Shown: positions 9,562 to 19,157 of the stretch, piece by piece | How the letters are laid out: the number at the start of each line of letters is the position of its first letter | Numbering within the stretch: the stretch's first letter is position 1 | Assembly: GCF_024298885.1 (NCBI RefSeq) | Contig: NZ_CP101166.1 | Coordinates: 3,285,149 to 3,349,148, forward strand | DNA from: Haloglomus halophilum | GTDB taxonomy: Archaea > Halobacteriota > Halobacteria > Halobacteriales > Haloarculaceae | Direction of reading: 5' to 3' | Length of the DNA: 64,000 nt | Notes under the pieces: model-generated | What the model saw: only the letters and a program-made list of their open reading frames with translations | The model's database searches: none | Told to the model about the DNA's origin: nothing | Position numbers and translations under genes: made by a program

Positions 9562-12500
9562 TTACAGCAGCACGTCCTCCTCGACGATTTCGGGGACGAT
9601 GTTCTGCACCGCGAGGGGGCGGATATTGACTGCGACGCCGTGCTTCGTGACAGGATCGTACCCGTCAGTCATGATCTCATCCAGTGCCCGTCCCTCCCAG
9701 TCCGAGGAGCAGCCTTCGTCCCAGGTGACTTCGACCATCGATTGGAGTTCCTTACACTGCTCTTTGACTCGGTTGCCGATTTCCACATCACGGTCAATAC
9801 CTGCGGCAAGGCGAGCCAGGAGCGTCTCCTGTTCGTCCATCCCCTCCCGTGGCTCACCATCCTCGACCAGTCCTCGGAACTCGTCGTCGCCGAAGTAATA
9901 ATGCAGGAAGAGCAGACCGTTCCGGTGGTAGGAAGTGGTGCCGATGTTGTCTTCGCAGTAGCCGAGATAATCGTAGAGATGGGGTTCCACAGGAGTATCG
10001 ACACTCTCTGCGTACCCCCCCGCTGCCTTAATACCACAATCGAGGGCCGTGAACCACTCCTCTTGCTCGTCTATTACGTAGTCGGTGAATGTGTCGGTGA
10101 ACGTGTCAGCGAGCCATTCCTCACCAGATATCTCGACTAGCTCTTCGAATGCTTCCATTCGATCAGCCAGTCGCGCCCTGAGGAGTTCGATGTCCTCTGA
10201 TAGTTCGCTCGCGAACTCTTGAGTTTCCGGGCTACATTCCCGCTCTCGTGACCGGGTAAGTTCTAACAGCCGGTCCTCAAACGCGTCAACTTGGCGTCGC
10301 TCGTTCTCATATCGGTCAAACTCTGCCTGAGCAGCGGCGCGTTCGGTGCTAGCCAGCGATTCATCATTCCGCCGCCGGTTCGCAGACGACTGGAGGTCGT
10401 TTAGAACGCTCTTACGCTCTTCGAGGTAGTCGGACTGAATACGATCGAAGGTTGATTGATCGAACCGGTGGTAGTCGATGTAGCAGCCGAACCCCTCTGT
10501 GTCACCATCAGAGGTCAACCGTTGGCTGGTCAATCGCCATAGTATAGGGACGTTCTCAAACTGGTCGAGGTGATACTCAAACAGATCCTCCCGAATCCAT
10601 CGTCGCAGATTTGGATACGCGACATCTGTTACCTCCTGATCGCCAAGCTGGTCGTCAGCCTCTTCCAATCGTTCGTGGGCATGACCGCCCCAAACCCGCT
10701 CAAAGTGGCGTATTATGAGTTCTACTAATGAATCATATTCCTCTTGATTTGACTGTATAGGGGCGATACCATGGTCTGATTCCAGAACAGATTGTAATGC
10801 AAAATGAAGGATCAGGTCTTTAATTAGTCCTTCATACTCCTTCGGTTCATCAGGGTCTTCTATATCGAAGTTTGGCTCGAACTCTGGGTTCTCATTAGTC
10901 CTGAGCGATACCTCTTTTAATATTTCTTTTCGAATCTCAGTATCGAGATCAAAATAATCGAAAATGATACTATCAATGTTGTGGGCATGGCGCTCAAGTT
11001 TTGAATCGATCTTGTTATCGATTTTCGAGGCACCTAACGCCAATTCATATAGGGTGGAGGTAGGATCAAATTCTGTATCGAAATCTGGCACCCTAGAATC
11101 GGCAATCAATTCTCGGTGGGGATGAGATGCATAGTGTGGCAAAGGAGTCTCATCAACGACGAGGCGTAGTATCTGCGGTGCTACATAATACGGAGAGTCG
11201 AAGTTAGACATACGTCTATAGATCACGAGACCAACAATTGCGCGAGCATGATCCTCTAGCCGGGAATCATTCGTAATTTCGGGGTACCAGGGTAATTTAG
11301 CGACATTTCCGACTTCCCAGTGGCGACCTGGGTCAAGACCAGTCATCAAATATGTTACCAAATTAGAATTTCCATAACTGAGAATTGACCACGTATCTGA
11401 CTCAGGGATGAAAACACTTCCAGCACGGCCAAATATCGAATCTGGATGAAGATAACCGAATCTTTTTCCACTACTTTTCATATAGGTATAAGTCAGCGCC
11501 TCAGAAAAGTAATACTGCGTATTCTGAGGTCGACCTTTGCCTGTAGCCCTAATCTCCCTCCCATCTTCCTCCCAGAGTACCTCAAGGTTCACCGGTGGAA
11601 CAGCCCAAGCATCCTCTCCCCCCTTTGCAAATGGAACCCAAATATCTGAATCTGTCTCCCAGAATTGCCTAGTAAATCTATCATTGTATCCAGTTATGAG
11701 CCCTTGCTTAACAACACCCTGCCCAGGTTTGTCAACATTACAATTCCCAGAATCAAAAACAATATCCGAATCGAATAAGTCTCTTATCTCCTCCGGCATC
11801 CAGTAAGACATATGACTGCCCGGAATTTTATCAAAATGCCGAAGGTTTTTGCTGTAAACTCTTTCTATTTCATTACTCGTTCGGTCATATAGAGATGACA
11901 ACAGTACACTTTCTTTCTTGTCTTTCTCTACGTCATGGAGGCGAATAAACGTACCATCTGTCTCTATCTCGGATTCTGTATCAATCCGAACCACTGTCCC
12001 TGCGTTACGGACTTTTGCCTTATCCAGTACCCCTTCTCCAAATTCGGCTAGGAAATCGAATGTACCTTGTTGTCCTATGAAATCTTCTCTGAAGGGAGCG
12101 AGTTTATTTTTGAACATGAACTCTCTTTTCACCAACATTCCCACCCGGCCGTTCCTTTTTGATAGCTGGTTACATACTTCAAAGAAATTAATATAATACT
12201 CTGCGGGGTATTTCCATTGCCGGTCCACATATTCACGCACCGGCTCTGGCATTCTAGATTGGGCCCCATACGGCGGGTTCATCAGGGCAACATCGTATTC
12301 CTGAGTGAGAATCACCAGAAGCCGCAGGAAGCTCCTGAGCTCCTGCGCATCGAACGAATCATCATCAAATCGATCATCAACGTTTTGGCGGAGATTCTCA
12401 AGGACCGAATGCAAATCACCGGTCCCATTTATTGACTCCAGTAGCGTTTGCTGTTTTCCGGTATCGAACACTTCCCCAAGGGTACCCTTGGCATCTAACA

Positions 12501-13821
12501 GAGTCCCAAGTGCTTCGATATTCTCAAACGAATCCAAGATAGTCTGAAGAGCTTCCTCGAGCTCATCATGGTCCCCAGAGAGTTCCTCGAAAATCTCGCC
12601 AATATTGTCTGTGTTAGTTACCTTGGCATCCGCCGTGACGATCCCCATCCGTGGCAGATCAAAGTCAGTATTCCCCTCAGCTTCAGCGCGGCCACGAGCT
12701 TTGAGATAGAGGTTGAATGTCGCTAGTTGGCAGGCACGGAGGTCGAGATCAACACCGAACAGATTGTACTCTAGTATCTTCCGTGGGATCTCTCCGCTAT
12801 CTAATTCGGGACATTCCCGGTGCCAAATTCGCTCCAGTATGTCGAAGGCATAAAGAAGGAAGTGACCGCTCCCACAGGCAGGGTCAAAGACTCGAAGTTC
12901 CTCAGGATGGTCGAATTCCGTCGGTTCTCCTGATTTCTGATCGGGCAACAGGTACGTGCAAAAGTCCGCGATACTGTCTGTCTCCGCGAAAGTGGTGGGG
13001 CGTTTCTTCCGCTCGTCGGTAGTTAAACCAGACTGCGCTTCGACGACTTCGTCCACCTCCTCTTTCTTCTCCAGGTAGAGTCGGCCGAGGCTGTTGTCGG
13101 TCAGGAGCCGAACAACCCAGTGAGGGGTGTAGAACTGGTTCGCTGGTGCGACTTCCTCGGCTTCAAGCGAATTCTTGTCGTCGAGCCGCTCTACAACCGG
13201 CCTGTTGTAGTACTCGTATACCCACCCCAGGACGTCGTCGGCCCGCCAGACATCATCGGAAATCTCGTCCAGCTTGGCGATAAGTTCCCGAAAGAGGTCG
13301 GGGTCAGGGTCGATGACGCTGTAGCGTGACTCGGGATCGAAGAGAATCTCAATCTCTTCGGCCATCGCCTCGCATTCTTCGTGGTAGGCCGCTATCAGGG
13401 CCTCCTCCCGTCCCAAATCGAATCGGTCGGTCAGCGACTGCTCTGCCGCGGGAGTAAGTCCGGAATCTCCGACCTGCGTGACCGGCAGGTCAATGAAATC
13501 ACGGACCTCCATACACCGGAAGGCAGCCAGTCGGTTGACGATGGTATATCCGACGCCAGTAATGTACTGCTCATAACACCATGCCCAGGATTTGCCCCCT
13601 GGATCCTCATAATCAATCGCCTCGGCGAGCCGCGCCCGGGTCGCTCGCATCTCCTCTGAGAGATCTTCGCCCCCCTCCCGGTCGGTCAGGTCGTACCGGT
13701 GTTCCAGTTCGTATTCGATCTCCTCTTCGACAGCTTCACGAAGATCAACGACGACGTCCTCGAGCTGCTCTCGCTCTGCCTTATCGAGCTGCGCTTTCCG
13801 CGATGAATCCCCCAGAGACAT
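9562..13821 (-). CDS. pglX: PglX-family adenine-specific DNA methyltransferase (BREX)
   Basis: A 1419-residue N6-adenine methyltransferase. Motif I, the S-adenosylmethionine site, is DPACGSGHF (about residues 310-318), and catalytic motif IV is NPPY (about 514-517) followed by the EYYINFFEVC region of PglX. The C-terminal half holds the target-recognition and coiled-coil segments. In BREX this enzyme marks the host genome at a non-palindromic site so that foreign DNA can be distinguished. The frame is open to 14025, but the upstream part is low-complexity Ser/Pro/Arg and overlaps brxA, so I chose the ATG giving MSLGDSSRK. The gene is divergent from brxA and lies four bases before the helicase. 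Bases about 10,740-12,450, covering the post-NPPY region, are visibly AT-richer than both ends, suggesting exchange of the specificity region. Confidence 0.88.
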   Translation of the reverse strand: MSLGDSSRKAQLDKAEREQLEDVVVDLREAVEEEIEYELEHRYDLTDREGGEDLSEEMRATRARLAEAIDYEDPGGKSWAWCYEQYITGVGYTIVNRLAAFRCMEVRDFIDLPVTQVGDSGLTPAAEQSLTDRFDLGREEALIAAYHEECEAMAEEIEILFDPESRYSVIDPDPDLFRELIAKLDEISDDVWRADDVLGWVYEYYNRPVVERLDDKNSLEAEEVAPANQFYTPHWVVRLLTDNSLGRLYLEKKEEVDEVVEAQSGLTTDERKKRPTTFAETDSIADFCTYLLPDQKSGEPTEFDHPEELRVFDPACGSGHFLLYAFDILERIWHRECPELDSGEIPRKILEYNLFGVDLDLRACQLATFNLYLKARGRAEAEGNTDFDLPRMGIVTADAKVTNTDNIGEIFEELSGDHDELEEALQTILDSFENIEALGTLLDAKGTLGEVFDTGKQQTLLESINGTGDLHSVLENLRQNVDDRFDDDSFDAQELRSFLRLLVILTQEYDVALMNPPYGAQSRMPEPVREYVDRQWKYPAEYYINFFEVCNQLSKRNGRVGMLVKREFMFKNKLAPFREDFIGQQGTFDFLAEFGEGVLDKAKVRNAGTVVRIDTESEIETDGTFIRLHDVEKDKKESVLLSSLYDRTSNEIERVYSKNLRHFDKIPGSHMSYWMPEEIRDLFDSDIVFDSGNCNVDKPGQGVVKQGLITGYNDRFTRQFWETDSDIWVPFAKGGEDAWAVPPVNLEVLWEEDGREIRATGKGRPQNTQYYFSEALTYTYMKSSGKRFGYLHPDSIFGRAGSVFIPESDTWSILSYGNSNLVTYLMTGLDPGRHWEVGNVAKLPWYPEITNDSRLEDHARAIVGLVIYRRMSNFDSPYYVAPQILRLVVDETPLPHYASHPHRELIADSRVPDFDTEFDPTSTLYELALGASKIDNKIDSKLERHAHNIDSIIFDYFDLDTEIRKEILKEVSLRTNENPEFEPNFDIEDPDEPKEYEGLIKDLILHFALQSVLESDHGIAPIQSNQEEYDSLVELIIRHFERVWGGHAHERLEEADDQLGDQEVTDVAYPNLRRWIREDLFEYHLDQFENVPILWRLTSQRLTSDGDTEGFGCYIDYHRFDQSTFDRIQSDYLEERKSVLNDLQSSANRRRNDESLASTERAAAQAEFDRYENERRQVDAFEDRLLELTRSRERECSPETQEFASELSEDIELLRARLADRMEAFEELVEISGEEWLADTFTDTFTDYVIDEQEEWFTALDCGIKAAGGYAESVDTPVEPHLYDYLGYCEDNIGTTSYHRNGLLFLHYYFGDDEFRGLVEDGEPREGMDEQETLLARLAAGIDRDVEIGNRVKEQCKELQSMVEVTWDEGCSSDWEGRALDEIMTDGYDPVTKHGVAVNIRPLAVQNIVPEIVEEDVLL
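10740..12450. other. AT-rich segment inside pglX (specificity region)
   Basis: By eye, GC drops to roughly 40-45% over this 1.7 kb and returns to about 60% on both sides, while the reading frame stays open. It corresponds to about residues 457-1027 of PglX, from just before NPPY through the probable target-recognition domain. This is the pattern expected when a specificity module has been replaced by recombination. Composition was judged by eye, not computed. Confidence 0.55.
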
Positions 13822-13936
13822 ATCGATACCGCCCCTCACCAAGGGGGCCAACATCAACCTTGTCCCGGCACCCGCTTGCGATTCCATCTGGGGTTCGACG
13901 CGAACCTCTAAGTGGCCACCCGTCGGGATTCGGGCC
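13822..13936. promoter_or_regulatory. Divergent intergenic region between pglX and brxA
   Basis: These 115 bases separate the two divergent BREX transcription units and must contain or adjoin both promoters if the chosen starts are right. I see no strong TATA box at the right distance from either start, so either the promoters are weak or one start codon is misplaced. A perfect 9-bp inverted repeat lies just to the right, in the first codons of brxA. Confidence 0.35.
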
Positions 13937-14776
13937 ATGTCCGCTGGTCGGAACGGGGGGCTCGACCAGGAGCTTCCCTCGCTAAACGGAAGCCTCGCCG
14001 AGGGTGAGGCTTCCCTCGACCTCAACGCGGCCGGGATCCTCCTCGAGCAGACTCGCGCGATCGCGGAGCTCTATCTTCAGGAGGAAGACTGGAATCGAGT
14101 TGAGGAGGTCTGGCTCGAGGAGCGACACGCCGAGCGCTCGACACGGGGGAGTGCACGCCGCACGTTCGTCGTCATCCGCTCACGGCTGCAGCAGGCCGGC
14201 GGTGGGCTACCACCGCTCCGGCACCTCCCTGGAATCCTTGATGCCTGCCGGAAGGACCGCGATCGACACCAGGTACTCTATTGCTATCTCGTCGCTGATG
14301 ACGGCCTGTTTCGCTACGTCCTCCACGAGCAACTCCGACGGCTCGCGAGGGGTAGTATCGAGCAGCTGGAGTTTGCTGATGCGGCCATCGACGACCTGCT
14401 CACTGACTTCCGATTCGATACCGGCGCCCCCCTCGATGCCGCAGAATCGACGCGGGGGCGCTGGGCGAAGGGCTACCGATCCGTCCTTCGCTCGATCGGT
14501 GTGATCCCGTCCAAACAGAGCATGACTGCTGAAATCCCCTCCATCGGCGATATTCCGCTCGAAGTGGCTGCTTACTGGTCCTGGCAGACCCACGGTGATG
14601 AGTGGTTAGTACATCCCACTGGCTGGCGGTATCTCTTCCAGCCGGAACCCTTCTGGGAGCCACAGAGTCAGCGACTGACTCGCTCAACGCGCTGGACCTC
14701 ACATCAGGCCCATGGCCGGCGCTGGTACGAGCCCGCCGACGACTTCCACGCGCGGCTCGCGGGGGCCGAGGGATGA
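13937..14776 (+). CDS. brxA: BrxA-like protein (DUF1819 family)
   Basis: A 279-residue protein with the features of BrxA/DUF1819. Near the N-terminus is a helical segment of the type AGILLEQTRAIAELYL, then a basic ERSTRGSARRTF segment and a long helical middle, ending in a C-terminal wHTH-like region. BrxA is a small, nucleic-acid-binding component conserved in BREX; its exact role is not settled. It is the first gene of the + strand operon, and its TGA overlaps the ATG of the next gene as ATGA. The family homology seems to begin around residue 28. The first 25 residues are variable and encode a perfect inverted repeat, so a later start cannot be excluded. The family call relies on this short conserved segment and on the gene order. 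Confidence 0.7.
   Translation: MSAGRNGGLDQELPSLNGSLAEGEASLDLNAAGILLEQTRAIAELYLQEEDWNRVEEVWLEERHAERSTRGSARRTFVVIRSRLQQAGGGLPPLRHLPGILDACRKDRDRHQVLYCYLVADDGLFRYVLHEQLRRLARGSIEQLEFADAAIDDLLTDFRFDTGAPLDAAESTRGRWAKGYRSVLRSIGVIPSKQSMTAEIPSIGDIPLEVAAYWSWQTHGDEWLVHPTGWRYLFQPEPFWEPQSQRLTRSTRWTSHQAHGRRWYEPADDFHARLAGAEG
13988..14014. repeat. Perfect 9-bp inverted repeat at the 5' end of brxA
   Basis: GGAAGCCTC and GAGGCTTCC are separated by nine bases. The repeat lies within the first 26 codons of the called brxA, or in its leader if translation starts later, and about 167 bases upstream of the pglX start. It could be an mRNA hairpin or an operator for a dimeric regulator of the divergent operons; neither is shown. 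Confidence 0.5.
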
Positions 14777-17700
14777 TCGAGGACACTGAGCTCTTCGCCG
14801 AGCCCGATCCGGGCTTCGAGGAATCCATCCGTATTGATCGCGATTTCGACACGGAGGCCCCCGCAGAGCGCCGTGAATACCGGTACGAGCGATACCTCGA
14901 TACGTACCATCTCACCGATGCGTCGGTCGACTTCCTCGAAGACCTGTTCACCCGCATCCAGGACGACAATCCGGATTCAGAGGAACTCAATCACTGGCTC
15001 TACGGCTACTTCGGCAGCGGCAAGAGCCACCTGCTGACCGCGCTTGATCTGCTCCTTGATTCGGCAGCCCTCGCCGAGGAGGACATGGCGACCGTTTGGA
15101 ATCGATTCGATAGCCGGGCCGACGCGAGCGACAGCCTGGCCGATACCTGGCGGTCGCTTCACGAGGAGTATCTCATCGTCCCGGTGCCGATCAACCTATT
15201 GCGGTATCAGGGCGTCCGCGAGCAGAATTTCAGCGAGATCATCCTCCAGACCATCTATCAGCGCCGCGGGTTTTCCGATCGGCTCGATGTCGCGTTCTTC
15301 GAAGAGGAGTTCCAGCGCCCCGGCGGCCTCTTCGATACGCAGGCGGTCTGGGAGGATCGCGAGCAGCTCGTTAACGAGATCCTCCGCGAGGCGGGGGTCT
15401 CCGATCCGGAGTACGACTGGGCAGCTGTCCAGCGGTATCGCATCCTCTCGGATCTCGTCCTCGAGGGGATGACCGAGCGAGCGACTGGAATGACCGAAAA
15501 CCTCGCCGACATCCAGGCGAAAAACATCGGCCAGGAGCTCGCGGTGCGGACGCTCGAGGAGTACCGGCAGGAGCTGGCAGCACGGTACGACCGGCCGACG
15601 AAGCTCGTTCTCCTGATGGACGAGGTGACGCTGTTCATGGGCGATGACGACCGCCGGATCGGGGAGTTGAACGCGTTGGCAGAGAGCATCGAGAGCGTTG
15701 GCGGTGACATCCTGTCGGTGGTGACCGCCCAGTCAGCGATCGAGGAGGCCCAACCCGGGACAGCGACGAAGACCAACGAGATCGGCTGGCTCAAAGACCG
15801 CTTCCCACAACAGTACGCACTGCCGAGCCGGCATGTCGGGGAGATCGTCCAGCAGCGACTGCTGGCGAAGTCGCCAGCGGGCGCGGACTGGGTCCGGACG
15901 AACGCTCTCGAGGCGACGGTCCGCCCACGAACGATGCTGGTGTACAACGACGGGAACCAGAACACGACGCCGCCGCTGGACGACATCGATCAGGCGGACT
16001 TCATCGACTATTATCCGCTGCTCCCATACCAGCCCGCGCTGTTTCTGGAGATCCTCTCGAATCTCCGGACCGAACTGGCGGATCGCAGCAAGTCCATCTT
16101 CTCCGGCACCGCCCGCGCGATCCTCGCGCTCGTCGCCGGGCTCCGCGAAGAGATGGCTCGTACGGACCGCGAGCTGCCGATCGTCAGCCTGGTCGACTTC
16201 TATGATCTCATTCGATACGAGCTGGAAGACATCATCCCCGATGAGACCGAAGTCATCGAGACCATTGCTGAGGATCCCGCTACCTCTGCGTTCGACCTGA
16301 AGGTCGCGAAGGCGGTCCTGCTGTTGTCGTATGTTCCGGACCTCGTCCCCCAAAACGAGGCAAACCTGGCTGTCGCGGTGATGGATGATCTCGACGGCGC
16401 TCCACGCGCGCAGGTTCGGACCCAGGTGCGGGAGGCGCTGGATGGGGAGCTCGAGCGGTATATCCGACCCGATACGGCGACGGACGGCGCCAAGCTCCGT
16501 ATCAGCACGCCCGATGAACAGCGGATGCTGGCCGACGCCCGCGAGCGCGAAACCGACCCGGACTGGGACGCCATCATCGAGGCGGTCGACCAGGAGTTAT
16601 GGGCGGAGATCATCGCGGAGCTGGATCTCCCCTCGACGTACACCTATGACGATGCGGCCGATGCGAGCGCCTACCCGGTCGGCTACGGCTTTGCGATCGA
16701 TGGGCAGCCACTCTCGACAAGGACCGACGAGGACGCGGTCTTCGCAGTCGATGTCGTCATCCGTGGATTGCGCCCCGATGTCGACACCGATACGATCGCC
16801 GAAGAGACACTTTACTGGCTGCTTGAAGGGGATGGGCTCGATGAGCTCCGGTCGCAGCTCGTTGATTGGTGGGCCCTCTGGGAGGCCACCCAAGCGACGA
16901 CGCCACCGGAATCCGTCGCGCGCGATCTCGATGACGCGGCCACCAGCGCCATCAGCAAGCTCGTCGCTGCCCTCGAAGCAGCGACGTTCCGCGTTGAAGC
17001 CTCCAGTTTCAGCGGCTTCGACGCGGCGCTCGAGGACTACATCGATGAGGCCTATCCCGACTACTTCCATCCCGAGTTGCTCCGGATCGACGAGAGCCAC
17101 CTCAGGGAACTCGAACGGCTCGATGATGATGACGCCCTGCCGGAGTGGGCGGGAACAATCGGCATCCCTCCAGCGTCGGCCGATATCGCTGACATTAGCG
17201 AGATCGGCTTTCAGGTCCGCAAGCTCGTCGGGAGCGAGCTCCAGAGCGCTGCCGGAGAGATTGACCTTGCAACCACGCTCGATCGTGTGACGGCGTCCGA
17301 GCCGCTGTTCGCGGTTGAAACGAACGGGCAACAGCACCCATCACCCGCGTTGTTGGCCGTGCTCTGGGGACTCTGCCGCGCCGGCGTCTTCCGCGTCGTG
17401 ACGATCGAGGGCGACCCCGCATCGGTCGATGACCTGCTCGATACCGGAACACACCCCGAATTGGCACTCCGCCCGGTTACGCCGGGGCGACGGGCGAAGG
17501 AGGTCTTCGTCGAGCATGATCTCATCCCTCCGACCGGCAGCGAGAATCGTGGCTATCTCGAATTGGATACCCTCCTCGAAACGACTGAGCGGCGCGCTGC
17601 GACGCTGGCCGAGGACGTGACGGTCCAGGCAGAGACGACCTTCGAGACCGACACCCTGTCGACGCTCGTCGAGGCGCTGGCCGAGGCAGCGGAGGGCGTC

Positions 17701-18519
17701 GGTGAGCGGGCAGCAACCCGGCGCAGCACTGCATCGGCCGCTGATGTCTCCGAGCTCGAGGAGCTCGTTGCTGGCGCTACTGACGACGCTGCCTGGCTCG
17801 AAACCGCCCAGGAACGCTGGACGAAACAGATGGCATACCTCCTCCAGCTCGAGGGGCTCGTCCGGCTTGGTCGACATGATATCGCGTGGCTCGATGACGC
17901 CTATACCGAGGCGATCGAGGCTTTGACCGAGCAGCTCACATCGCAGGCCGAGACTGAATGGTGGACCCAGGAGGGCTGGCGCGAACTGGTCCGGAGTCTA
18001 GATGCCCGCGAAACCGCCATTGAATCGCTTGAGGCCTCCTGGACAGCCCAACAGGAAGCCGCGGAGCTCCCGGCACTACGACAGACCCTGGCCGGCCACC
18101 CGTGGCTCCTTGACCCGATGGAGCTGCCCGATCGGAGCGTCCATGACGGCTTCCGGGTGCAGTATCTCGACCCGCTCCGAAACACCCGGTCGGCCCTCGA
18201 GCGTATCGAGGCCGCCATCGAGGCCCTCACTGAGCGAGAGCCGCGTGCCGATGACGAGGAGCGCCTCACTGAGGCCCTCGGCCGGCTCGATGATCTCGAC
18301 TGGGCAGCGGCGACGACGGCGACCGCCGACACCCAGCGCGAGCTCGCAGCCACGCTCGAATCGGTCGTCGGCGAGCGAACACCGAGCGAGGTGACCGGCA
18401 TCGGGGTGCTCCATACTGATGCTGATGCGCTTGAAGCCCAGCTTGAGCGCCTCGATCTGAGCGAGGATCGCCCCGAGGTCGTAACGGTCGGTGATGGCCA
18501 GGGGGTGCTCATCCAATGA
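14773..18519 (+). CDS. brxC: BrxC/PglY-like ATPase (first copy)
   Basis: A 1248-residue P-loop ATPase. Walker A is GYFGSGKSH (about residues 77-85). A Walker B-like segment, LVLLMDEVTLF, lies near 277-287. Long helical regions follow, with alternating acidic and Arg/Leu-rich segments towards the C-terminus that look coiled-coil. BrxC/PglY proteins are the large ATPases of BREX and are required for both methylation and exclusion in characterised systems. The start is the ATG overlapping the brxA stop; the frame is open upstream to 14602, but that part duplicates brxA coding sequence. The stop overlaps the brxB start as ATGA. Two different BrxC/PglY-like genes in one locus is a trait of BREX types 5 and 6. 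Confidence 0.82.
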   Translation: MIEDTELFAEPDPGFEESIRIDRDFDTEAPAERREYRYERYLDTYHLTDASVDFLEDLFTRIQDDNPDSEELNHWLYGYFGSGKSHLLTALDLLLDSAALAEEDMATVWNRFDSRADASDSLADTWRSLHEEYLIVPVPINLLRYQGVREQNFSEIILQTIYQRRGFSDRLDVAFFEEEFQRPGGLFDTQAVWEDREQLVNEILREAGVSDPEYDWAAVQRYRILSDLVLEGMTERATGMTENLADIQAKNIGQELAVRTLEEYRQELAARYDRPTKLVLLMDEVTLFMGDDDRRIGELNALAESIESVGGDILSVVTAQSAIEEAQPGTATKTNEIGWLKDRFPQQYALPSRHVGEIVQQRLLAKSPAGADWVRTNALEATVRPRTMLVYNDGNQNTTPPLDDIDQADFIDYYPLLPYQPALFLEILSNLRTELADRSKSIFSGTARAILALVAGLREEMARTDRELPIVSLVDFYDLIRYELEDIIPDETEVIETIAEDPATSAFDLKVAKAVLLLSYVPDLVPQNEANLAVAVMDDLDGAPRAQVRTQVREALDGELERYIRPDTATDGAKLRISTPDEQRMLADARERETDPDWDAIIEAVDQELWAEIIAELDLPSTYTYDDAADASAYPVGYGFAIDGQPLSTRTDEDAVFAVDVVIRGLRPDVDTDTIAEETLYWLLEGDGLDELRSQLVDWWALWEATQATTPPESVARDLDDAATSAISKLVAALEAATFRVEASSFSGFDAALEDYIDEAYPDYFHPELLRIDESHLRELERLDDDDALPEWAGTIGIPPASADIADISEIGFQVRKLVGSELQSAAGEIDLATTLDRVTASEPLFAVETNGQQHPSPALLAVLWGLCRAGVFRVVTIEGDPASVDDLLDTGTHPELALRPVTPGRRAKEVFVEHDLIPPTGSENRGYLELDTLLETTERRAATLAEDVTVQAETTFETDTLSTLVEALAEAAEGVGERAATRRSTASAADVSELEELVAGATDDAAWLETAQERWTKQMAYLLQLEGLVRLGRHDIAWLDDAYTEAIEALTEQLTSQAETEWWTQEGWRELVRSLDARETAIESLEASWTAQQEAAELPALRQTLAGHPWLLDPMELPDRSVHDGFRVQYLDPLRNTRSALERIEAAIEALTEREPRADDEERLTEALGRLDDLDWAAATTATADTQRELAATLESVVGERTPSEVTGIGVLHTDADALEAQLERLDLSEDRPEVVTVGDGQGVLIQ

Positions 18520-19157
18520 GTGCGCCCAGTGGGAACCCGTTAGCGCGATTCACACAGGAGCTGGTCGATTTCGCCGGTGGAGAGCGCCGCGGGATCCGGA
18601 ACCCGTTCGTGATGGTCCCGGTCGACCCGCCGATCGAGCGACGTGTCATCACCCGGCTTGAGCGCTGGGCGGCGCATGGTGAGCCCGGCAGACTGGCTGA
18701 CTGGGAGGCAGTCACCGATGCTAGTGGCACTCCCATCACCGTGACCAGCGTCCGCCTCGATGGCCTCCTGCCGGACACATCGGTATTCGGCACCTGTACG
18801 GACCTTGGGCCGCTCGACAGCGTCGACACGGAGGCGGTAGAACGGACCCTCCAACGGAATCTCGCCTCGGAGCTGGTCTCCGAACTCATCAGCACCGAAC
18901 TCGGCGCCAACGGTGTGGTAAACGAACAGACCTCCGTGCTGGTGCTGCTCGGGCTGGGTGGGCTCTACCCCTTCACTCGGGCATCGGAGCTCCTAGACGC
19001 GCTTGACCGCCGGAACGTGAATACAACCGTCGGCATCCCCTTCCCGGGTTCGGTCATCGGCGGCCGACTCAGCTTCTTCAATGAAGATGCACGGCACTAC
19101 TATCCAGCGCACCGTATCGATGAACAGATCGTGGCGGGGGTGTTGACCGATGTCTGA
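18516..19157 (+). CDS. brxB: BrxB-like protein (DUF1788 family)
   Basis: A 213-residue protein lying between the two large ATPase genes and overlapping both (ATGA at 18516; 8 bases at 19150). It contains VPVDPPIERRVITRLERW near the start, LGLGGLYPFTRASELLDAL in the middle and PFPGSVIGGRLSFFNED near the end. This matches the layout of BrxB/DUF1788, where a segment describing a region near the top of an ATPase-like Rossmann fold ends in a conserved PG...G.L.FF pattern. BrxB is a conserved small component of BREX with no established enzymatic role. Length is near the usual 200 residues for the family. The tight overlaps imply translational coupling with its neighbours. Confidence 0.75.
   Translation: MSAPSGNPLARFTQELVDFAGGERRGIRNPFVMVPVDPPIERRVITRLERWAAHGEPGRLADWEAVTDASGTPITVTSVRLDGLLPDTSVFGTCTDLGPLDSVDTEAVERTLQRNLASELVSELISTELGANGVVNEQTSVLVLLGLGGLYPFTRASELLDALDRRNVNTTVGIPFPGSVIGGRLSFFNEDARHYYPAHRIDEQIVAGVLTDV

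Noticed and set aside
13822-14025. Upstream extension of pglX to an earlier start codon
   Set aside because: This part reads as Ser/Pro/Arg-rich low-complexity sequence, overlaps the called brxA on the other strand, and is not expected in PglX. The internal ATG gives a normal N-terminus.
14602-14772. Upstream extension of the first PglY-like protein
   Set aside because: It overlaps the 3' half of brxA in a different frame with no coding character; the ATGA overlap at 14773 is the expected operon start.
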